Assembly (NCBI RefSeq): GCF_000299935.1
Contig: NZ_AMRL01000023.1
Coordinates: forward strand, 1 to 62,913
Reading direction: 5' to 3'
DNA: 62,913 nt
Source: Oceanibaculum indicum P24
GTDB lineage: Bacteria > Pseudomonadota > Alphaproteobacteria > Oceanibaculales > Oceanibaculaceae
Shown here in pieces: positions 41,017 through 50,474 of the stretch. Below the pieces are notes generated by a model. That model saw nothing but the letters and a program-made list of their open reading frames with translations. It made no database searches and was not told the DNA's origin. Position 1 is the first letter of the stretch. Each line of letters opens with the position of its first letter. The position numbers and the translations under genes were made by a program.

Positions 41017-42813
41017 ATGCAGTCCTACAAGATTGTCGATCATGCCTATGATGTTGTCGTGGTGGGGGCCGGCGGTGCCGGCCTGCGCGCGACCATGGGC
41101 GCCACCATGGCCGGGCTGAAGACCGCCTGCGTGACCAAGGTGTTCCCGACCCGCAGCCACACGGTGGCAGCCCAGGGCGGCATCGGTGCCGCGCTGAACA
41201 ACATGAATGATGGCGATAACTGGCAGTACCACATGTACGACACCGTGAAGGGGTCGGACTGGCTGGGGGATCAGGACGCCATCGAGTACATGTGCCGCAA
41301 CGCGATCCCGGCGATCATCGAGCTGGAGCATTTCGGCATGCCCTTCAGCCGCACCGAGGAGGGCAAGATCTATCAGCGCCCGTTCGGCGGGCACACCACC
41401 AACTACGGCGAGGGCATGGCCAAGCGGGCCTGTGCCGCCGCCGACCGCACCGGCCATGCGCTGCTGCACACGCTCTACCAGCAGTGCCTGAAGCACAAGG
41501 CGGAGTTCTTCATCGAATATTTCGCGCTCGACCTCATCATCGATGAGGAGGGCGAGTGCCGTGGCGTCATGGCGCTGTGCCTGGAGGACGGCACGATTCA
41601 CCGTTTCCGCGGGCATCAGGTGGTGCTGGCGACCGGCGGCTATGGCCGCGCCTATTTCTCCTGCACCTCGGCGCATACCTGCACCGGCGATGGCGGGGCG
41701 ATGGTGCTGCGCGCCGGCCTGCCGCTGCAGGACATGGAGTTCGTGCAGTTCCACCCGACCGGCATCTATGGCGCTGGCTGCCTGATCACCGAGGGCGCGC
41801 GCGGCGAGGGCGGCTACCTCACCAATTCCGAGGGTGAGCGCTTCATGGAGCGCTATGCCCCCAACGCCAAGGATCTGGCCAGCCGCGACGTGGTCAGCCG
41901 GGCGATGACGGTGGAGATCAATGAGGGCCGCGGCGTCGGTCCGAACAAGGATCACATCCATCTGCATCTGGAGCATCTGGACCCGGCGGTGCTGCACCAG
42001 CGCCTGCCCGGTATTTCCGAGACCGCCAAGGTGTTCGCCGGCGTCGATGTGACCAAGGAGCCGATCCCCGTGGTGCCGACCGTGCACTACAATATGGGCG
42101 GCATCCCGACCAACTATCATGGCGAGGTGTTCCGGCCGACCAAGGATGATCCGGACGCCACCATCCCCGGCCTGATGGCGGCGGGCGAGGCGGCCTGCGT
42201 GTCGGTGCATGGCGCCAACCGCCTCGGCACCAACTCGCTGCTCGACCTGGTCGTGTTCGGCCGGGCCTGCGCCAACCGCTGCGGCGAGACGCTGAAGCCG
42301 GGCACCCCGCACAAGCCGCTGCCCGAGAGTGCCGGTGAGAACGCCATCGCGCGTCTCGATGCCGTGCGCTTCAACAAGGGCGGCACCAAGACCGGCGAGG
42401 TGCGGCTGAAGATGCAGCATGTCATGCAGCGTCATGCCGCCGTGTTCCGCGACCAGAACATCCTGGAGACCGGCGTGAAGAACATTCACGATGTCGCCAA
42501 AGGCCTGGTCGATGTGGCGGTGACCGACAAGTCGCTGATCTGGAACACCGACCTGGTGGAGACGCTGGAGCTTCACAACCTCATGGGCCAGGCCATCGTC
42601 ACGCTGGAATCCGGCGAGGCGCGCAAGGAAAGCCGCGGCGCGCACGCCCGCGACGACTTCACCGAGCGCGATGACGAGAACTGGATGAAGCACACCGTCT
42701 CCTGGTGCGATGTGGATAATGGCTTCAAGGTGGAGCTGGGCTATCGCCCGGTGCATCTGAACACCATGTCGAACGAGATCAAGACGATCCCGCCGAAGGC
42801 CCGCGTCTACTAA
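41017..42813 (+). CDS. sdhA: Succinate dehydrogenase flavoprotein subunit
   Basis: Oxidises succinate to fumarate with covalent FAD on the inner face of the membrane. 598 residues. The dinucleotide fold is [15 protein letters not shown]; the FAD-binding histidine is in [13 protein letters not shown]. The active-site block [21 protein letters not shown] and the [10 protein letters not shown] capping loop are intact, and the C-terminus ends [10 protein letters not shown]. It starts 3 bases after sdhD, with sdhB 41 bases downstream. Confidence 0.98.
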   Translation: MQSYKIVDHAYDVVVVGAGGAGLRATMGATMAGLKTACVTKVFPTRSHTVAAQGGIGAALNNMNDGDNWQYHMYDTVKGSDWLGDQDAIEYMCRNAIPAIIELEHFGMPFSRTEEGKIYQRPFGGHTTNYGEGMAKRACAAADRTGHALLHTLYQQCLKHKAEFFIEYFALDLIIDEEGECRGVMALCLEDGTIHRFRGHQVVLATGGYGRAYFSCTSAHTCTGDGGAMVLRAGLPLQDMEFVQFHPTGIYGAGCLITEGARGEGGYLTNSEGERFMERYAPNAKDLASRDVVSRAMTVEINEGRGVGPNKDHIHLHLEHLDPAVLHQRLPGISETAKVFAGVDVTKEPIPVVPTVHYNMGGIPTNYHGEVFRPTKDDPDATIPGLMAAGEAACVSVHGANRLGTNSLLDLVVFGRACANRCGETLKPGTPHKPLPESAGENAIARLDAVRFNKGGTKTGEVRLKMQHVMQRHAAVFRDQNILETGVKNIHDVAKGLVDVAVTDKSLIWNTDLVETLELHNLMGQAIVTLESGEARKESRGAHARDDFTERDDENWMKHTVSWCDVDNGFKVELGYRPVHLNTMSNEIKTIPPKARVY

Positions 42814-42854
42814 GCCCGGCCATTTCTTCTGGAGCCCAGGACAAGGAAACCCCC

Positions 42855-43634
42855 ATGGCTCAGTTCACGCTGCCCGCCAACTCCAAGGTTACCGACGGCC
42901 AGACCTACAAGGCGCCGGACGGGGCGAAGCGGGTCAAGAAGTTCAAGATCTACCGCTACGATCCCGACAGCGGGAAGACGCCGCGTGTCGATACCTACGA
43001 GATCGATCTCGACGATTGCGCGCCGATGGTTCTCGACGCGCTGATCAAGATCAAGAACGAGGTCGATACCACGCTGACCTTCCGCCGTTCCTGCCGCGAG
43101 GGCATCTGCGGTTCCTGCTCGATGAACATCGACGGCACCAACACGCTGGCCTGCCTGAAGCCGATCGAGGATGTCGAGGGCGAGGTGAAGATCTACCCGC
43201 TGCCGCACATGCCGGTGATCAAGGACCTGGTGCCCGACCTCTCGACGCCCTATGCGCAGCTGGCCTCCATTGAGCCGTGGCTGCAGACCGAATCGGCCCC
43301 GCCGCCGGATACCGAACGCCGGCAGAGCCCGGAGGAGCGCGAGAAGCTGGATGGGCTGTGGGAGTGCGTGCTGTGCTTCTGCTGCTCCACCTCCTGCCCC
43401 AGCTACTGGTGGAATGGCGACCGCTATCTCGGCCCGGCCGTGCTGCTGCAGGCCTATCGCTGGATCGCCGACAGCCGCGACGAGAAGACCGGCGAGCGTC
43501 TGGACGCGCTGGAGGACCCGTTCCGCCTCTATCGCTGCCATACCATCATGAACTGCACCAAGACCTGCCCGAAGCATCTGAACCCGGCGAAGGCCATCGC
43601 CGAGATCAAGAAGATGATGGTGATGCGCCGCTGA
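42855..43634 (+). CDS. sdhB: Succinate dehydrogenase iron-sulphur subunit
   Basis: 259 residues with three clusters: the 2Fe-2S ligands in [14 protein letters not shown] plus LACL, the 4Fe-4S set in [16 protein letters not shown], and the 3Fe-4S set in [17 protein letters not shown]. It carries electrons from SdhA to the quinone site. Last gene of the operon; the terminator at 43661-43694 follows. Confidence 0.98.
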   Translation: MAQFTLPANSKVTDGQTYKAPDGAKRVKKFKIYRYDPDSGKTPRVDTYEIDLDDCAPMVLDALIKIKNEVDTTLTFRRSCREGICGSCSMNIDGTNTLACLKPIEDVEGEVKIYPLPHMPVIKDLVPDLSTPYAQLASIEPWLQTESAPPPDTERRQSPEEREKLDGLWECVLCFCCSTSCPSYWWNGDRYLGPAVLLQAYRWIADSRDEKTGERLDALEDPFRLYRCHTIMNCTKTCPKHLNPAKAIAEIKKMMVMRR

Positions 43635-43660
43635 TCGCGGACTGTATCGCAGGCGAAACG

Positions 43661-43694
43661 AACCCCGCCGGGCCTGCCGGCGGGGTTTTGTTTT
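43661..43694 (+). terminator. Rho-independent terminator of sdhCDAB
   Basis: A perfect 11-bp stem (43661-43671 with 43677-43687) encloses a 5-nt loop and is followed by TTGTTTT. The T-tract touches the stop codon of the convergent CbiB-like gene. Confidence 0.88.
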
Positions 43695-44682
43695 AAAGGC
43701 GCAGGCTGACCACAATGGTCGCGGCCAGTAGGCCGGCCAGCACCACGCCGGAAACCGCATAGAGCATCAGGGCGCGGCGCACATCGTCAGGCTGCAGCCG
43801 AGCCCGGCCGCTGCCGATCCATGCGCCGGGCACGGTCAGCGCGGCATGCTGGCGCGGGCCGCCAAGCGACAGATCGAGCGCGCCGGCCATCGCCGCCAGA
43901 GCTCGTCCTTCGGTCTGGTCCTTCGCCTTATCGCCGTCGCGCAGCAGGATGCGCAGGGCCGTGAGGGGCCGCGCGGTCGGCACGGCGATGGCGGCTATCG
44001 TGAAGGCAAGGCCCGCCAGCCACGAGGCCGGCGCCTGGAACAGCCGGTCGGCCAGGGTGAAGGCACGGCCATAGAGCGTCTGGTCGCCGCGCCGCAGGAT
44101 GCGCGAGCCGGCATGGGCGGCGGCCTGGGCCAGCAGGCCGGGCAGACCGAACAGCGCCGCCCACAGCAGCGGGGCCGCGACCCAGGCAACGAAGCGCTCG
44201 GTCAGCGATTCCACGGCGACGCGGGCAACGGCATGCTCGTCCAGCCGGTAGATATCGCGGTCGGTCAGCGCATCGACCGACAGCCGTGCCTCGGCCAGCG
44301 TGCCGCCCTGCAGCAGGCGGCGGGCATTCTCCGCCAGATCGTAAGTGCGGCGCAGCGTCACGAAGGCGACCATCAGCCAAAGCGCCAGCGCCCAGCCGAA
44401 GCCGCTGGTCATCGCCAGACCATGCACCGCAATCCCGACGGGAAGGACCAGGATCAGCAGGGCCAGCAGGGCCAGCCAGCTCCGGATGCGCAGCGAGCGC
44501 GGCGTGCGTTCCGGCCGGTTCAGCCGGTCGTCGAACCAGCGCGCCAGCCGGCCCAGCAGATGGGCCGGATTCAGCCGCGACAGGCTGCGCGGCCACACGA
44601 AGCCGCCGGCATAGGCATCGATAGCCAGTGCCGCGATCAGCAAGATCAGGGTTTCCGTCGATTGGCCGAGAAACAGGAGCAT
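43693..44682 (-). CDS. Divergent CbiB/CobD-like membrane protein
   Basis: 329 residues with five or so hydrophobic segments and the CbiB/CobD outline: NPAHLLGRLARWFDDRLNR early, EARLSVDALTDRDIYRLDEHAVARVAVESLTERF in the middle, LDLSLGGP and AWIGSGRARLQPDDVRRALML near the end. The family attaches aminopropanol (phosphate) to cobyric acid. Key stretches are altered: the canonical ENxxDGxxAPLF reads ERFVAWVAAPLLW, and NTxDSMxGY reads AHAGSRILRRG. It may have lost or changed its reaction. It is convergent with sdhB and alone, not in a cob cluster. Confidence 0.75.
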   Translation of the reverse strand: MLLFLGQSTETLILLIAALAIDAYAGGFVWPRSLSRLNPAHLLGRLARWFDDRLNRPERTPRSLRIRSWLALLALLILVLPVGIAVHGLAMTSGFGWALALWLMVAFVTLRRTYDLAENARRLLQGGTLAEARLSVDALTDRDIYRLDEHAVARVAVESLTERFVAWVAAPLLWAALFGLPGLLAQAAAHAGSRILRRGDQTLYGRAFTLADRLFQAPASWLAGLAFTIAAIAVPTARPLTALRILLRDGDKAKDQTEGRALAAMAGALDLSLGGPRQHAALTVPGAWIGSGRARLQPDDVRRALMLYAVSGVVLAGLLAATIVVSLRL

Positions 44683-44773
44683 GCGCTACAATGCCCATCG
44701 CCCTGCGCGAGCGTCAATTGGTGGTGAGAGACAGTATTTCTAACTGATACGCCAATAGTGGAATTCCCTCTGT

Positions 44774-44874
44774 CGTCATTCCCGGGCTTGTCCCGGGAAT
44801 CCAGGGCTCAGCCTACTCGACCGACGATCCAGCAAGCGGAAGCCTGGACCCCCGCAACAAGTGCGGGGGTGACG
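44774..44874. repeat. Palindromic intergenic repeat of alphaproteobacterial type
   Basis: Starts CGTCATTCCCGGGCTTG and ends GTGCGGGGGTGACG. Two hairpins sit at the ends (TTCCCGGG..CCCGGGAA and CCCCCGC..GCGGGGG), and outer CCAGG and CCTGG blocks are complementary. Elements of this sequence are scattered in many copies through alphaproteobacterial genomes, usually between genes. Here it lies in the 220-base gap between the CbiB-like and PhoD-like genes. Confidence 0.8.
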
Positions 44875-44902
44875 GTCTGGATGTGTGGAGGGACTCTGCT
44901 GC

Positions 44903-46345
44903 CTAAATCTCCACCTCTGACGTGCGGCCGGACTGTTCCAGCTCCCAGCTGGCGGTCCAGTCCGCGCCTCTGCGCTCCAGCACCAGATAATTGCGCTCCG
45001 CTGTGTAGGTGCCGGACTGGCCGGGCAGGCCCTGCAGGCGGATCGGATGGCCAGGCAGCGGCGAGCTGCCGAAGCGCGCCAGCAGGCCGAGACCGATGGC
45101 GTAGCCCTTGGGCGGGGCGGGATGGGATATTCCGGAGGCGACCAGCTGGTGCAGCGGCTTCGTTGGCACGTCCAGCGTGCCGTGGGTGGCCAGGTGAATC
45201 TCGCCCGACAGGCAGGTCACCGGCGTCGCGGGGTTGGCATGGAGTGCGGCCAGCCGTTCCAGGAAGTTCTTCCATTCCTCCCGGTGGGCGCGGCTCTGCC
45301 ACTGGTCGCGCAAATCGTCCTCGTATTTCTCCAGCCGCGGCGTCAGATGCATCAGCGCCTCGACCCAGGACAGGCGCGGCCCCAGCGCCGGCACGCTGGA
45401 CAGCAGCAGGACGCGCCCGCCCCCGCCTTTCCCGTCCGCGCCGGACCGGATGGTCTCCAGCATGGTCTCGAAGGATTTCCAGCCCGCCGGCCCCATGACG
45501 CGGTTCGGCCGCCGTTCGGAGCGCAGATCGGGCGCGATCACCTGTAGGCCGGGCAGGGCGACATGCCAGCCCAGGCTGGCGCCGCTGCGGTCCGGGCAAA
45601 AGCCGGGCAGCTCGTCCGGCCGGGCACCATACTGGAACAGCAGGAAATACTCGCGGGCGACGGCGAACAGCGTCTTGCCCTCCGGCGAATCCAGCTTCGC
45701 CGGGCGCAGCGAGCCCCAGCCGTCGCAGATATCGTGGTCGTCCCACATGGCGAGCGAGGGCACCCGCGCCATCATGCCGGAGATCGCCGGCTGGCCCAGT
45801 ATGTCGAGATACAGTCCGAAGAAACCGTCATGCAGGGTCTCGGCGAGATCGGCCTGCGGTGTGCCCGCCTTGGGGGGCCGCTTGCCGCGCGCCCAGCGCT
45901 TCAGCGCCGGGTGGCTTTTCAGCAGTTCGTCGGCATAGATCTGGTCGCCGCCCTGCAGCAGCAGCTGGAAGGGCCGGTCTTCATGTTCGATCCGCAGCCG
46001 CCGCCACATCGCGTTGCGTTCGTCCAATGGCCGCTCGCGGTCATCCTCCTCCTGCCCGTTGCAGGACACGAAGGCGATGCGCAGATCGCCGTGGAAATCG
46101 GCATTCACCGGATAGTGAGTGCCACCCAGGCTGTATCCGGTATCCCGCCGCATCGGCAGGGTGAAGTCATAGCGCCAGGCGGTTTTCCCCAGCCGCGTCA
46201 GCAGCCGGGTGGCAGCGATAGCCTCGCCCTCGGCATCAAGCAGCGGCGGTTCGTGTCCGTCCGGCAGCACAAGCAGGGCGGCGAGGCTGATTCGTTCCTC
46301 TGATGCACCGCGCAGATAGAGCAAGGGGCCGACAGTGTCCGTCAC
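44903..46345 (-). CDS. PhoD-like metallophosphatase family protein
   Basis: 480 residues from a GTG at 46345. The metallophosphatase motifs are GGDQIYADELL, MWDDHDICDGWGS and a late GEIHLATHG. They match the PhoD-like (DUF7800/alkaline phosphatase D) group. There is no signal peptide, unlike secreted PhoD, so it is probably cytoplasmic. It lies 4 bases after the ABC permease and is the last gene of ATPase-permease-phosphatase. Substrate unknown. Confidence 0.88.
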   Translation of the reverse strand: MTDTVGPLLYLRGASEERISLAALLVLPDGHEPPLLDAEGEAIAATRLLTRLGKTAWRYDFTLPMRRDTGYSLGGTHYPVNADFHGDLRIAFVSCNGQEEDDRERPLDERNAMWRRLRIEHEDRPFQLLLQGGDQIYADELLKSHPALKRWARGKRPPKAGTPQADLAETLHDGFFGLYLDILGQPAISGMMARVPSLAMWDDHDICDGWGSLRPAKLDSPEGKTLFAVAREYFLLFQYGARPDELPGFCPDRSGASLGWHVALPGLQVIAPDLRSERRPNRVMGPAGWKSFETMLETIRSGADGKGGGGRVLLLSSVPALGPRLSWVEALMHLTPRLEKYEDDLRDQWQSRAHREEWKNFLERLAALHANPATPVTCLSGEIHLATHGTLDVPTKPLHQLVASGISHPAPPKGYAIGLGLLARFGSSPLPGHPIRLQGLPGQSGTYTAERNYLVLERRGADWTASWELEQSGRTSEVEI

Positions 46346-46349
46346 CCGC

Positions 46350-47147
46350 CTATTCCCCCTGTTGCAGCAGCAGGCCGCGCTGGCGCGCGCTGCGGAAGGC
46401 CAACAGGAAGAAGCCCACGGCCAGCACCAGATAGACGGCGTTCACCGCCATCGCGCCAGCCCACAGGTCCCAGCGGAACACGCCCTCGAACATGACGGCG
46501 CGCATGCCCTCGAACACATAGGCCGACGGCGTGGCCCAGGCGATGGGCTGCAGCCAGAAGGGCAATGTGGCGACCGGGTAGTAGATGCCGCTGACCGGCG
46601 CGAAGGCGAAGATGGTGATCCAGGCCAGGCTTTCCGCGCCCAGCCCCACGCGCATGATGAGGCCGGTGACCGCCAGCCCCAGCGACCAGCCCATGATCAT
46701 CAGGGCGCTGAAGAAGGCGAGCAGCGGCAGGCCCAGCGAGAAGATCGAGTAATGATAGAGCGGGATCGCTAGCAGCATCGCCGGCACCACGCCGATCAGC
46801 GTGCGGATCAAGGCCATGCTCACCAGCGCCGCGGCAAATTCCTGCGGCCTCAGCGGGCTGACGAAGAGATGGCCCAGATTGCGTGACCACATTTCCTCCA
46901 GGAAGGAGATGGAAACGCCGAGCTGGCTGCGGAACACCACATCCCACAACAACACGGCGGCCAGCAGGACGCCGACGGCCTCCGCCACCCAGGAGGAGTG
47001 GCCGAGGAAGAACTGGGTGATGAAACCCCATATGACCATCTGAACGGTCGGCCAGTAGGCAAGTTCCAGCAGTCGTGGCCAGGAGCCGCGCAGCAGATAG
47101 AGATAGCGCAGCACCATTGCCGCGATCCGGTTGGCGGACGCGATCAT
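46350..47147 (-). CDS. ABC-2 type transporter permease
   Basis: 265 residues with six hydrophobic segments. The ABC-2 signature is in the middle and the C-terminal half: SLEEMWSRNLGHLFVSPLRPQEF-like cytoplasmic loop, FAPVSGIYYPVATLPFWLQPIAWATPSAYVFEGMRA. Together with the ATPase encoded just upstream (4-base overlap) it forms an exporter of the drug/polysaccharide/lipid class. Substrate unknown. Confidence 0.92.
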   Translation of the reverse strand: MIASANRIAAMVLRYLYLLRGSWPRLLELAYWPTVQMVIWGFITQFFLGHSSWVAEAVGVLLAAVLLWDVVFRSQLGVSISFLEEMWSRNLGHLFVSPLRPQEFAAALVSMALIRTLIGVVPAMLLAIPLYHYSIFSLGLPLLAFFSALMIMGWSLGLAVTGLIMRVGLGAESLAWITIFAFAPVSGIYYPVATLPFWLQPIAWATPSAYVFEGMRAVMFEGVFRWDLWAGAMAVNAVYLVLAVGFFLLAFRSARQRGLLLQQGE

Positions 47148-47911
47148 GCGGAGACCGCCTCCGGCGCGGTGTCGGGCCGGCGGGCGATGTCGAGGAAGAC
47201 TTCCTCAAGGTTCTGGCGGCCATAGCGCGCGATCAGCTCCGACGGGGCACCCCGGTCCACGATCCGCCCGCCGCGCATCATCAGCACGGCATCGCACAGC
47301 CGCTCCACCTCCTGCATGTTGTGCGAGGCGAGCAGGATGGTGGCGCCGCTGTCCTGCTGGTAGCGCCGCAGATACTGGCGCACCCAGTCCGCCGTGTCGG
47401 GGTCCAGACTCGCCGTCGGCTCATCCAGCAGCAGCACTTCCGGCCGGTTCAGCAGCGCCTTGGCCAGCGTCACCCGCGTCTTCTGCCCGGCGGACAGCTT
47501 GCCGGCGGGGCGCTCCAGCAGGGCCTCGATATCCATGTCGGCGGCGATTGCGGCTATCCGCGCCTTGCGGTCGCGCACGCCGTAGAGCCGGGCATAGATG
47601 CCCAGATTTTCGGCGACGGTCAGCCGGTGCGGCAGCTCCACATAGGGCGAGGAGAAATTCATGCGCGGCAGCGCGCGATAGCGGTGGCGCACCATATCCT
47701 CGCCCAGGATACGAATGGACCCGGAAGTGGGGATCAGCAGGCCCAGCAGCATGGACAGTGTGGTGGTCTTGCCGGCGCCATTGCCGCCCAGCAGCGCCAC
47801 GGTCTGGCCGGGCGCGATGGCGAAATCGATCCCGTCCACGGCGGTCACGGTCCGCTCGCGGCTGATATAGTCCTTGCGCAGGGATTGGACTTCGAGGACG
47901 GCATCGGGCAT
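47144..47911 (-). CDS. ABC transporter ATP-binding protein (ABC-2 exporter)
   Basis: 255 residues. Walker A is LGGNGAGKTTTLS, the signature LSAGQKTRVTLAKALL, Walker B VLLLDEPTASLDPDT and the switch His in LLASHNMQEVERL. The subgroup is that of DrrA/CcmA-like exporters. First gene of a three-gene leftward run. The RegB-type kinase gene is divergent, only 17-50 bases away depending on its start, so their promoters must overlap. Confidence 0.93.
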   Translation of the reverse strand: MPDAVLEVQSLRKDYISRERTVTAVDGIDFAIAPGQTVALLGGNGAGKTTTLSMLLGLLIPTSGSIRILGEDMVRHRYRALPRMNFSSPYVELPHRLTVAENLGIYARLYGVRDRKARIAAIAADMDIEALLERPAGKLSAGQKTRVTLAKALLNRPEVLLLDEPTASLDPDTADWVRQYLRRYQQDSGATILLASHNMQEVERLCDAVLMMRGGRIVDRGAPSELIARYGRQNLEEVFLDIARRPDTAPEAVSA

Positions 47912-47961
47912 AGCGTCTATATAGGACGATGCGGTCCGTTGCGTACAGAAGCGATAGTGAG

Positions 47962-49266
47962 ATGAGCCCGACCCCGCCAGACCGTCCGATGACGCCGTAC
48001 GAACTGACCCACCCGGTCCGTCTGCATACGCTGGTCATGCTGCGCTGGGTGGCGGTCAGCGGGCAGGCGGCGACGCTGCTGGTCACTTATTTCTGGCTGG
48101 GCTTCGACCTGCCCATCGAGCTGGGCTTCACCATCGTCGGCCTGCTGGCGCTGCTGAACCTCTCGACCGCGCTGCGCCAGCCTTCCTCGGCGCGGCTGAC
48201 CGACCGCGAGGCGGCGGGGTCGATGGCCTTCGACATCTTGCAGCTCTCGGGCCTGCTGTTCATCACTGGTGGCCTCACCAATCCCTTCGCGCTGCTGGTG
48301 CTGGCGCCGGTGACGGTGGCGGCGACCATCCTGTCGGCGCGCTCCACCATCGCGCTGTGTGTGCTCTCGCTGGCCTGCCTCAGCCTGCTGGCCTTCTTCC
48401 ACCTGCCGCTGCCCTGGATGACCCGGCCACTGTTCGACCTGCCGCAGACCTATGTGCTGGGCATCTGGGCCGGGTTGTGGATCGCGACGATCTTCATGGC
48501 GACCTTCGGCTGGCTGGTGGCGGAGGAAGCGCGGCGGATGCGCGATGCGCTGGCCGCGACGCAGATGGCGCTGGCGCGCGAACAGCGCCTGTCCGCACTG
48601 GGCGGGCTGGCGGCGGCGGCGGCGCATGAGCTGGGCAGCCCGCTCTCCACCATCGCGGTGGTTGCCAAGGAGTTGATCCGCGAAGTGCCGGCGGGCAGCG
48701 AGATCGCCGACGATCTGAAGCTGCTGCAGAGCGAGACCGACCGCTGCCGCCGCATTCTGGCGCAGCTGAGCCAGCGGCCGGAGGCAGACGGTAATGCGCC
48801 GTTCAGCCGCATCCGCCTGACCGACGCGGTGGAAGCAGCCGCAGCGCCTTATCGCCGCGATCCGATTGTGCTCGTGCTGGAAGCGGCGGATTCCGAGGGT
48901 AATCCGCCAACGGGGGAGGAGCCCACCCTGCCGCATACGCCGGAACTGATGCACGGGCTGGGCAACATCATGCAGAACGCCATCCAGTTCGCGCGTGAGA
49001 CCGTGGAGGTCCGGCTGCACTGGGATGAGAACACGGTGCTGGTGGAAATCCAGGATGACGGGCCAGGCTATCCCCTCGCCGTGCTGGACAGTCTGGGCGA
49101 GCCGTATCTCTCTGGCCGCACGCAGCGGGACGGCCATATGGGCCTTGGCATTTTCATCGCCAAGACCCTGCTGGGGCGGACCGGGGCGCTGGTCGATTTC
49201 GGCAATGCCGGAGAAGGGGGCGGCGCGCGGGTGACGCTGCGCTGGCCACGGGCGCATACCGGCTAG
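47962..49266 (+). CDS. RegB/PrrB/ActS-type redox sensor histidine kinase
   Basis: 434 residues from the ATG at 47962; the frame is open to an ATG at 47929. Six membrane helices span about 30-185, with the quinone-sensing box GGLTNPF between them. The H-box is AAAAAHELGSPLSTIAV, and the redox-active cysteine of RegB matches Cys in SETDRCRRILAQL. The ATPase has N-box NIMQNAIQFA, DDGPGYP and GLGIFIAKTLL. It senses aerobic respiratory state and phosphorylates the RegA-type regulator encoded 99 bases downstream. No senC or hvrA lies between them. Confidence 0.93.
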   Translation: MSPTPPDRPMTPYELTHPVRLHTLVMLRWVAVSGQAATLLVTYFWLGFDLPIELGFTIVGLLALLNLSTALRQPSSARLTDREAAGSMAFDILQLSGLLFITGGLTNPFALLVLAPVTVAATILSARSTIALCVLSLACLSLLAFFHLPLPWMTRPLFDLPQTYVLGIWAGLWIATIFMATFGWLVAEEARRMRDALAATQMALAREQRLSALGGLAAAAAHELGSPLSTIAVVAKELIREVPAGSEIADDLKLLQSETDRCRRILAQLSQRPEADGNAPFSRIRLTDAVEAAAAPYRRDPIVLVLEAADSEGNPPTGEEPTLPHTPELMHGLGNIMQNAIQFARETVEVRLHWDENTVLVEIQDDGPGYPLAVLDSLGEPYLSGRTQRDGHMGLGIFIAKTLLGRTGALVDFGNAGEGGGARVTLRWPRAHTG

Positions 49267-49365
49267 TATTTGCTGCTAAAAAGCTGGTTTTGGCTTCCAG
49301 AACCACCAGATAATGCCCAGGGATGAGAACGCTATCCCGGTAAGAACGAAGGAGCAGGCCGAGAC

Positions 49366-49938
49366 ATGGCGGAAGACAGTTCTCACAGGATGACGGGGCC
49401 AGTCGCCGGCGACATGACCCTGCTGCTGGTGGATGACGATTCGCCCTTCCGCCAGCGTCTGGCGCGGGCCATGGAAAAGCGCGGCTTTGCCGTTACCGAT
49501 GTGGAAACCGTCGCGGAAGGTCTGGACGCCGCGCGGCACGGTCAGCCGCCGGCTTATGCGGTGGTCGATCTGCGGCTGGCCGACGGCAGCGGCCTGGATG
49601 TGGTGGAGGCGCTGCGCAGTGCCCGCCCGGACATGCGGATCGTGATGCTGACGGGCTATGGCAACATCGCCACCGCCGTCGCCGCGATCAAGGCCGGTGC
49701 CGTCGATTACCTGCCGAAGCCGGCCGATGCCGATGCGGTCGAGGCGGCGCTGCTGGACCACAAGGAAGCGCTGCCGCCGCCGCCCGACGATCCGATGTCG
49801 GCCGACCGGGTGCGCTGGGAGCATATCCAGCGCGTGTTCCAGCAATGCGACCGCAATGTCTCGGAAACGGCGCGCCGGCTGAAGATGCACCGGCGGACCC
49901 TGCAGCGCATCCTGAACAAGCGGGCGCCGCGGCCTTAG
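49366..49938 (+). CDS. RegA/PrrA/ActR-type response regulator
   Basis: 190 residues. The receiver domain has acidic pocket DDD at about 24-26, phospho-acceptor Asp in VVDLRLADGSG, Thr in MLTGYG and Lys in YLPKPAD. A proline linker (ALPPPPDDP) precedes a Fis-type helix-turn-helix: HIQRVFQQCDRNVSETARRLKMHRRTLQRIL, the RegA recognition domain. It globally controls photosynthesis, carbon fixation, nitrogen and respiration genes in relatives. The partner kinase lies directly upstream. Confidence 0.95.
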   Translation: MAEDSSHRMTGPVAGDMTLLLVDDDSPFRQRLARAMEKRGFAVTDVETVAEGLDAARHGQPPAYAVVDLRLADGSGLDVVEALRSARPDMRIVMLTGYGNIATAVAAIKAGAVDYLPKPADADAVEAALLDHKEALPPPPDDPMSADRVRWEHIQRVFQQCDRNVSETARRLKMHRRTLQRILNKRAPRP

Positions 49939-49963
49939 CTTTTAGGGCCCTAAGCCCCGGCTG

Positions 49964-50398
49964 TCAGTTATCGGCTGTGGGAACCCAGGGCACGACGGCG
50001 ATATCGATGCCTTCCTCGCGTAGTGCCTTGGCGTCCTCGCCCGAGGTCTCGCCATAGATGCTGCGCGGATCGGCCTCGCCATAATGGATTTTGCGCGCCT
50101 CCTCGGCGAAGGCAGGACCGACATAATCGGCATTCGCCTCGATCTGCCGCCGCAGCTCGCGCAGTTGGCGCAGCTGTTCGCCCGCGACGGCCATGGCCTG
50201 ATCGCTGCCGGCGGTCGCGGGGGCGCTTTCCGTCGGTTTCGCGATGGCAGGGGCCATCAGCTGCTTTTCCACCTTGGTGCTGCCGCAGACCGGGCAGGCG
50301 ACCTCGCCCACCTTCACCAGCGCATCATAGGCAGCACTGTCGCGGAACCAGGACTCGAAACCGTGCGCCTTGTCGCAGCGTAGCTGATATCGGATCAT
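49964..50398 (-). CDS. DUF1178 family protein
   Basis: 144 residues. MIRYQLRCDKAHGFESWF and CPVCGSTKVEKQLMAPAI at the N-terminus carry a pair of CxxC-like sites for a zinc ribbon. The C-terminus RKIHYGEADPRSIYGETSGEDAKALREEGIDIAVVPWVP is diagnostic of the family. No biochemical function is known. Its start lies next to the divergent methyltransferase gene. Confidence 0.93.
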   Translation of the reverse strand: MIRYQLRCDKAHGFESWFRDSAAYDALVKVGEVACPVCGSTKVEKQLMAPAIAKPTESAPATAGSDQAMAVAGEQLRQLRELRRQIEANADYVGPAFAEEARKIHYGEADPRSIYGETSGEDAKALREEGIDIAVVPWVPTADN

Positions 50399-50474
50399 GG
50401 GGTGTCTGCATGAATGCCAATCGAATTGGGCATTTAATGTGGCGTGTCATCCGAATGAAACAAGAGAAATCGGC

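Noticed and set aside
40963-42756. 597-codon open frame on the minus strand opposite sdhA
   Set aside because: Shadow of sdhA, which is complete and in an operon; the antisense protein has no recognisable domain.
49946-49957. TTAGGGCCCTAA palindrome after the RegA-type gene
   Set aside because: A short self-complementary site between convergent genes with no T-tract; too little to call a terminator or operator.
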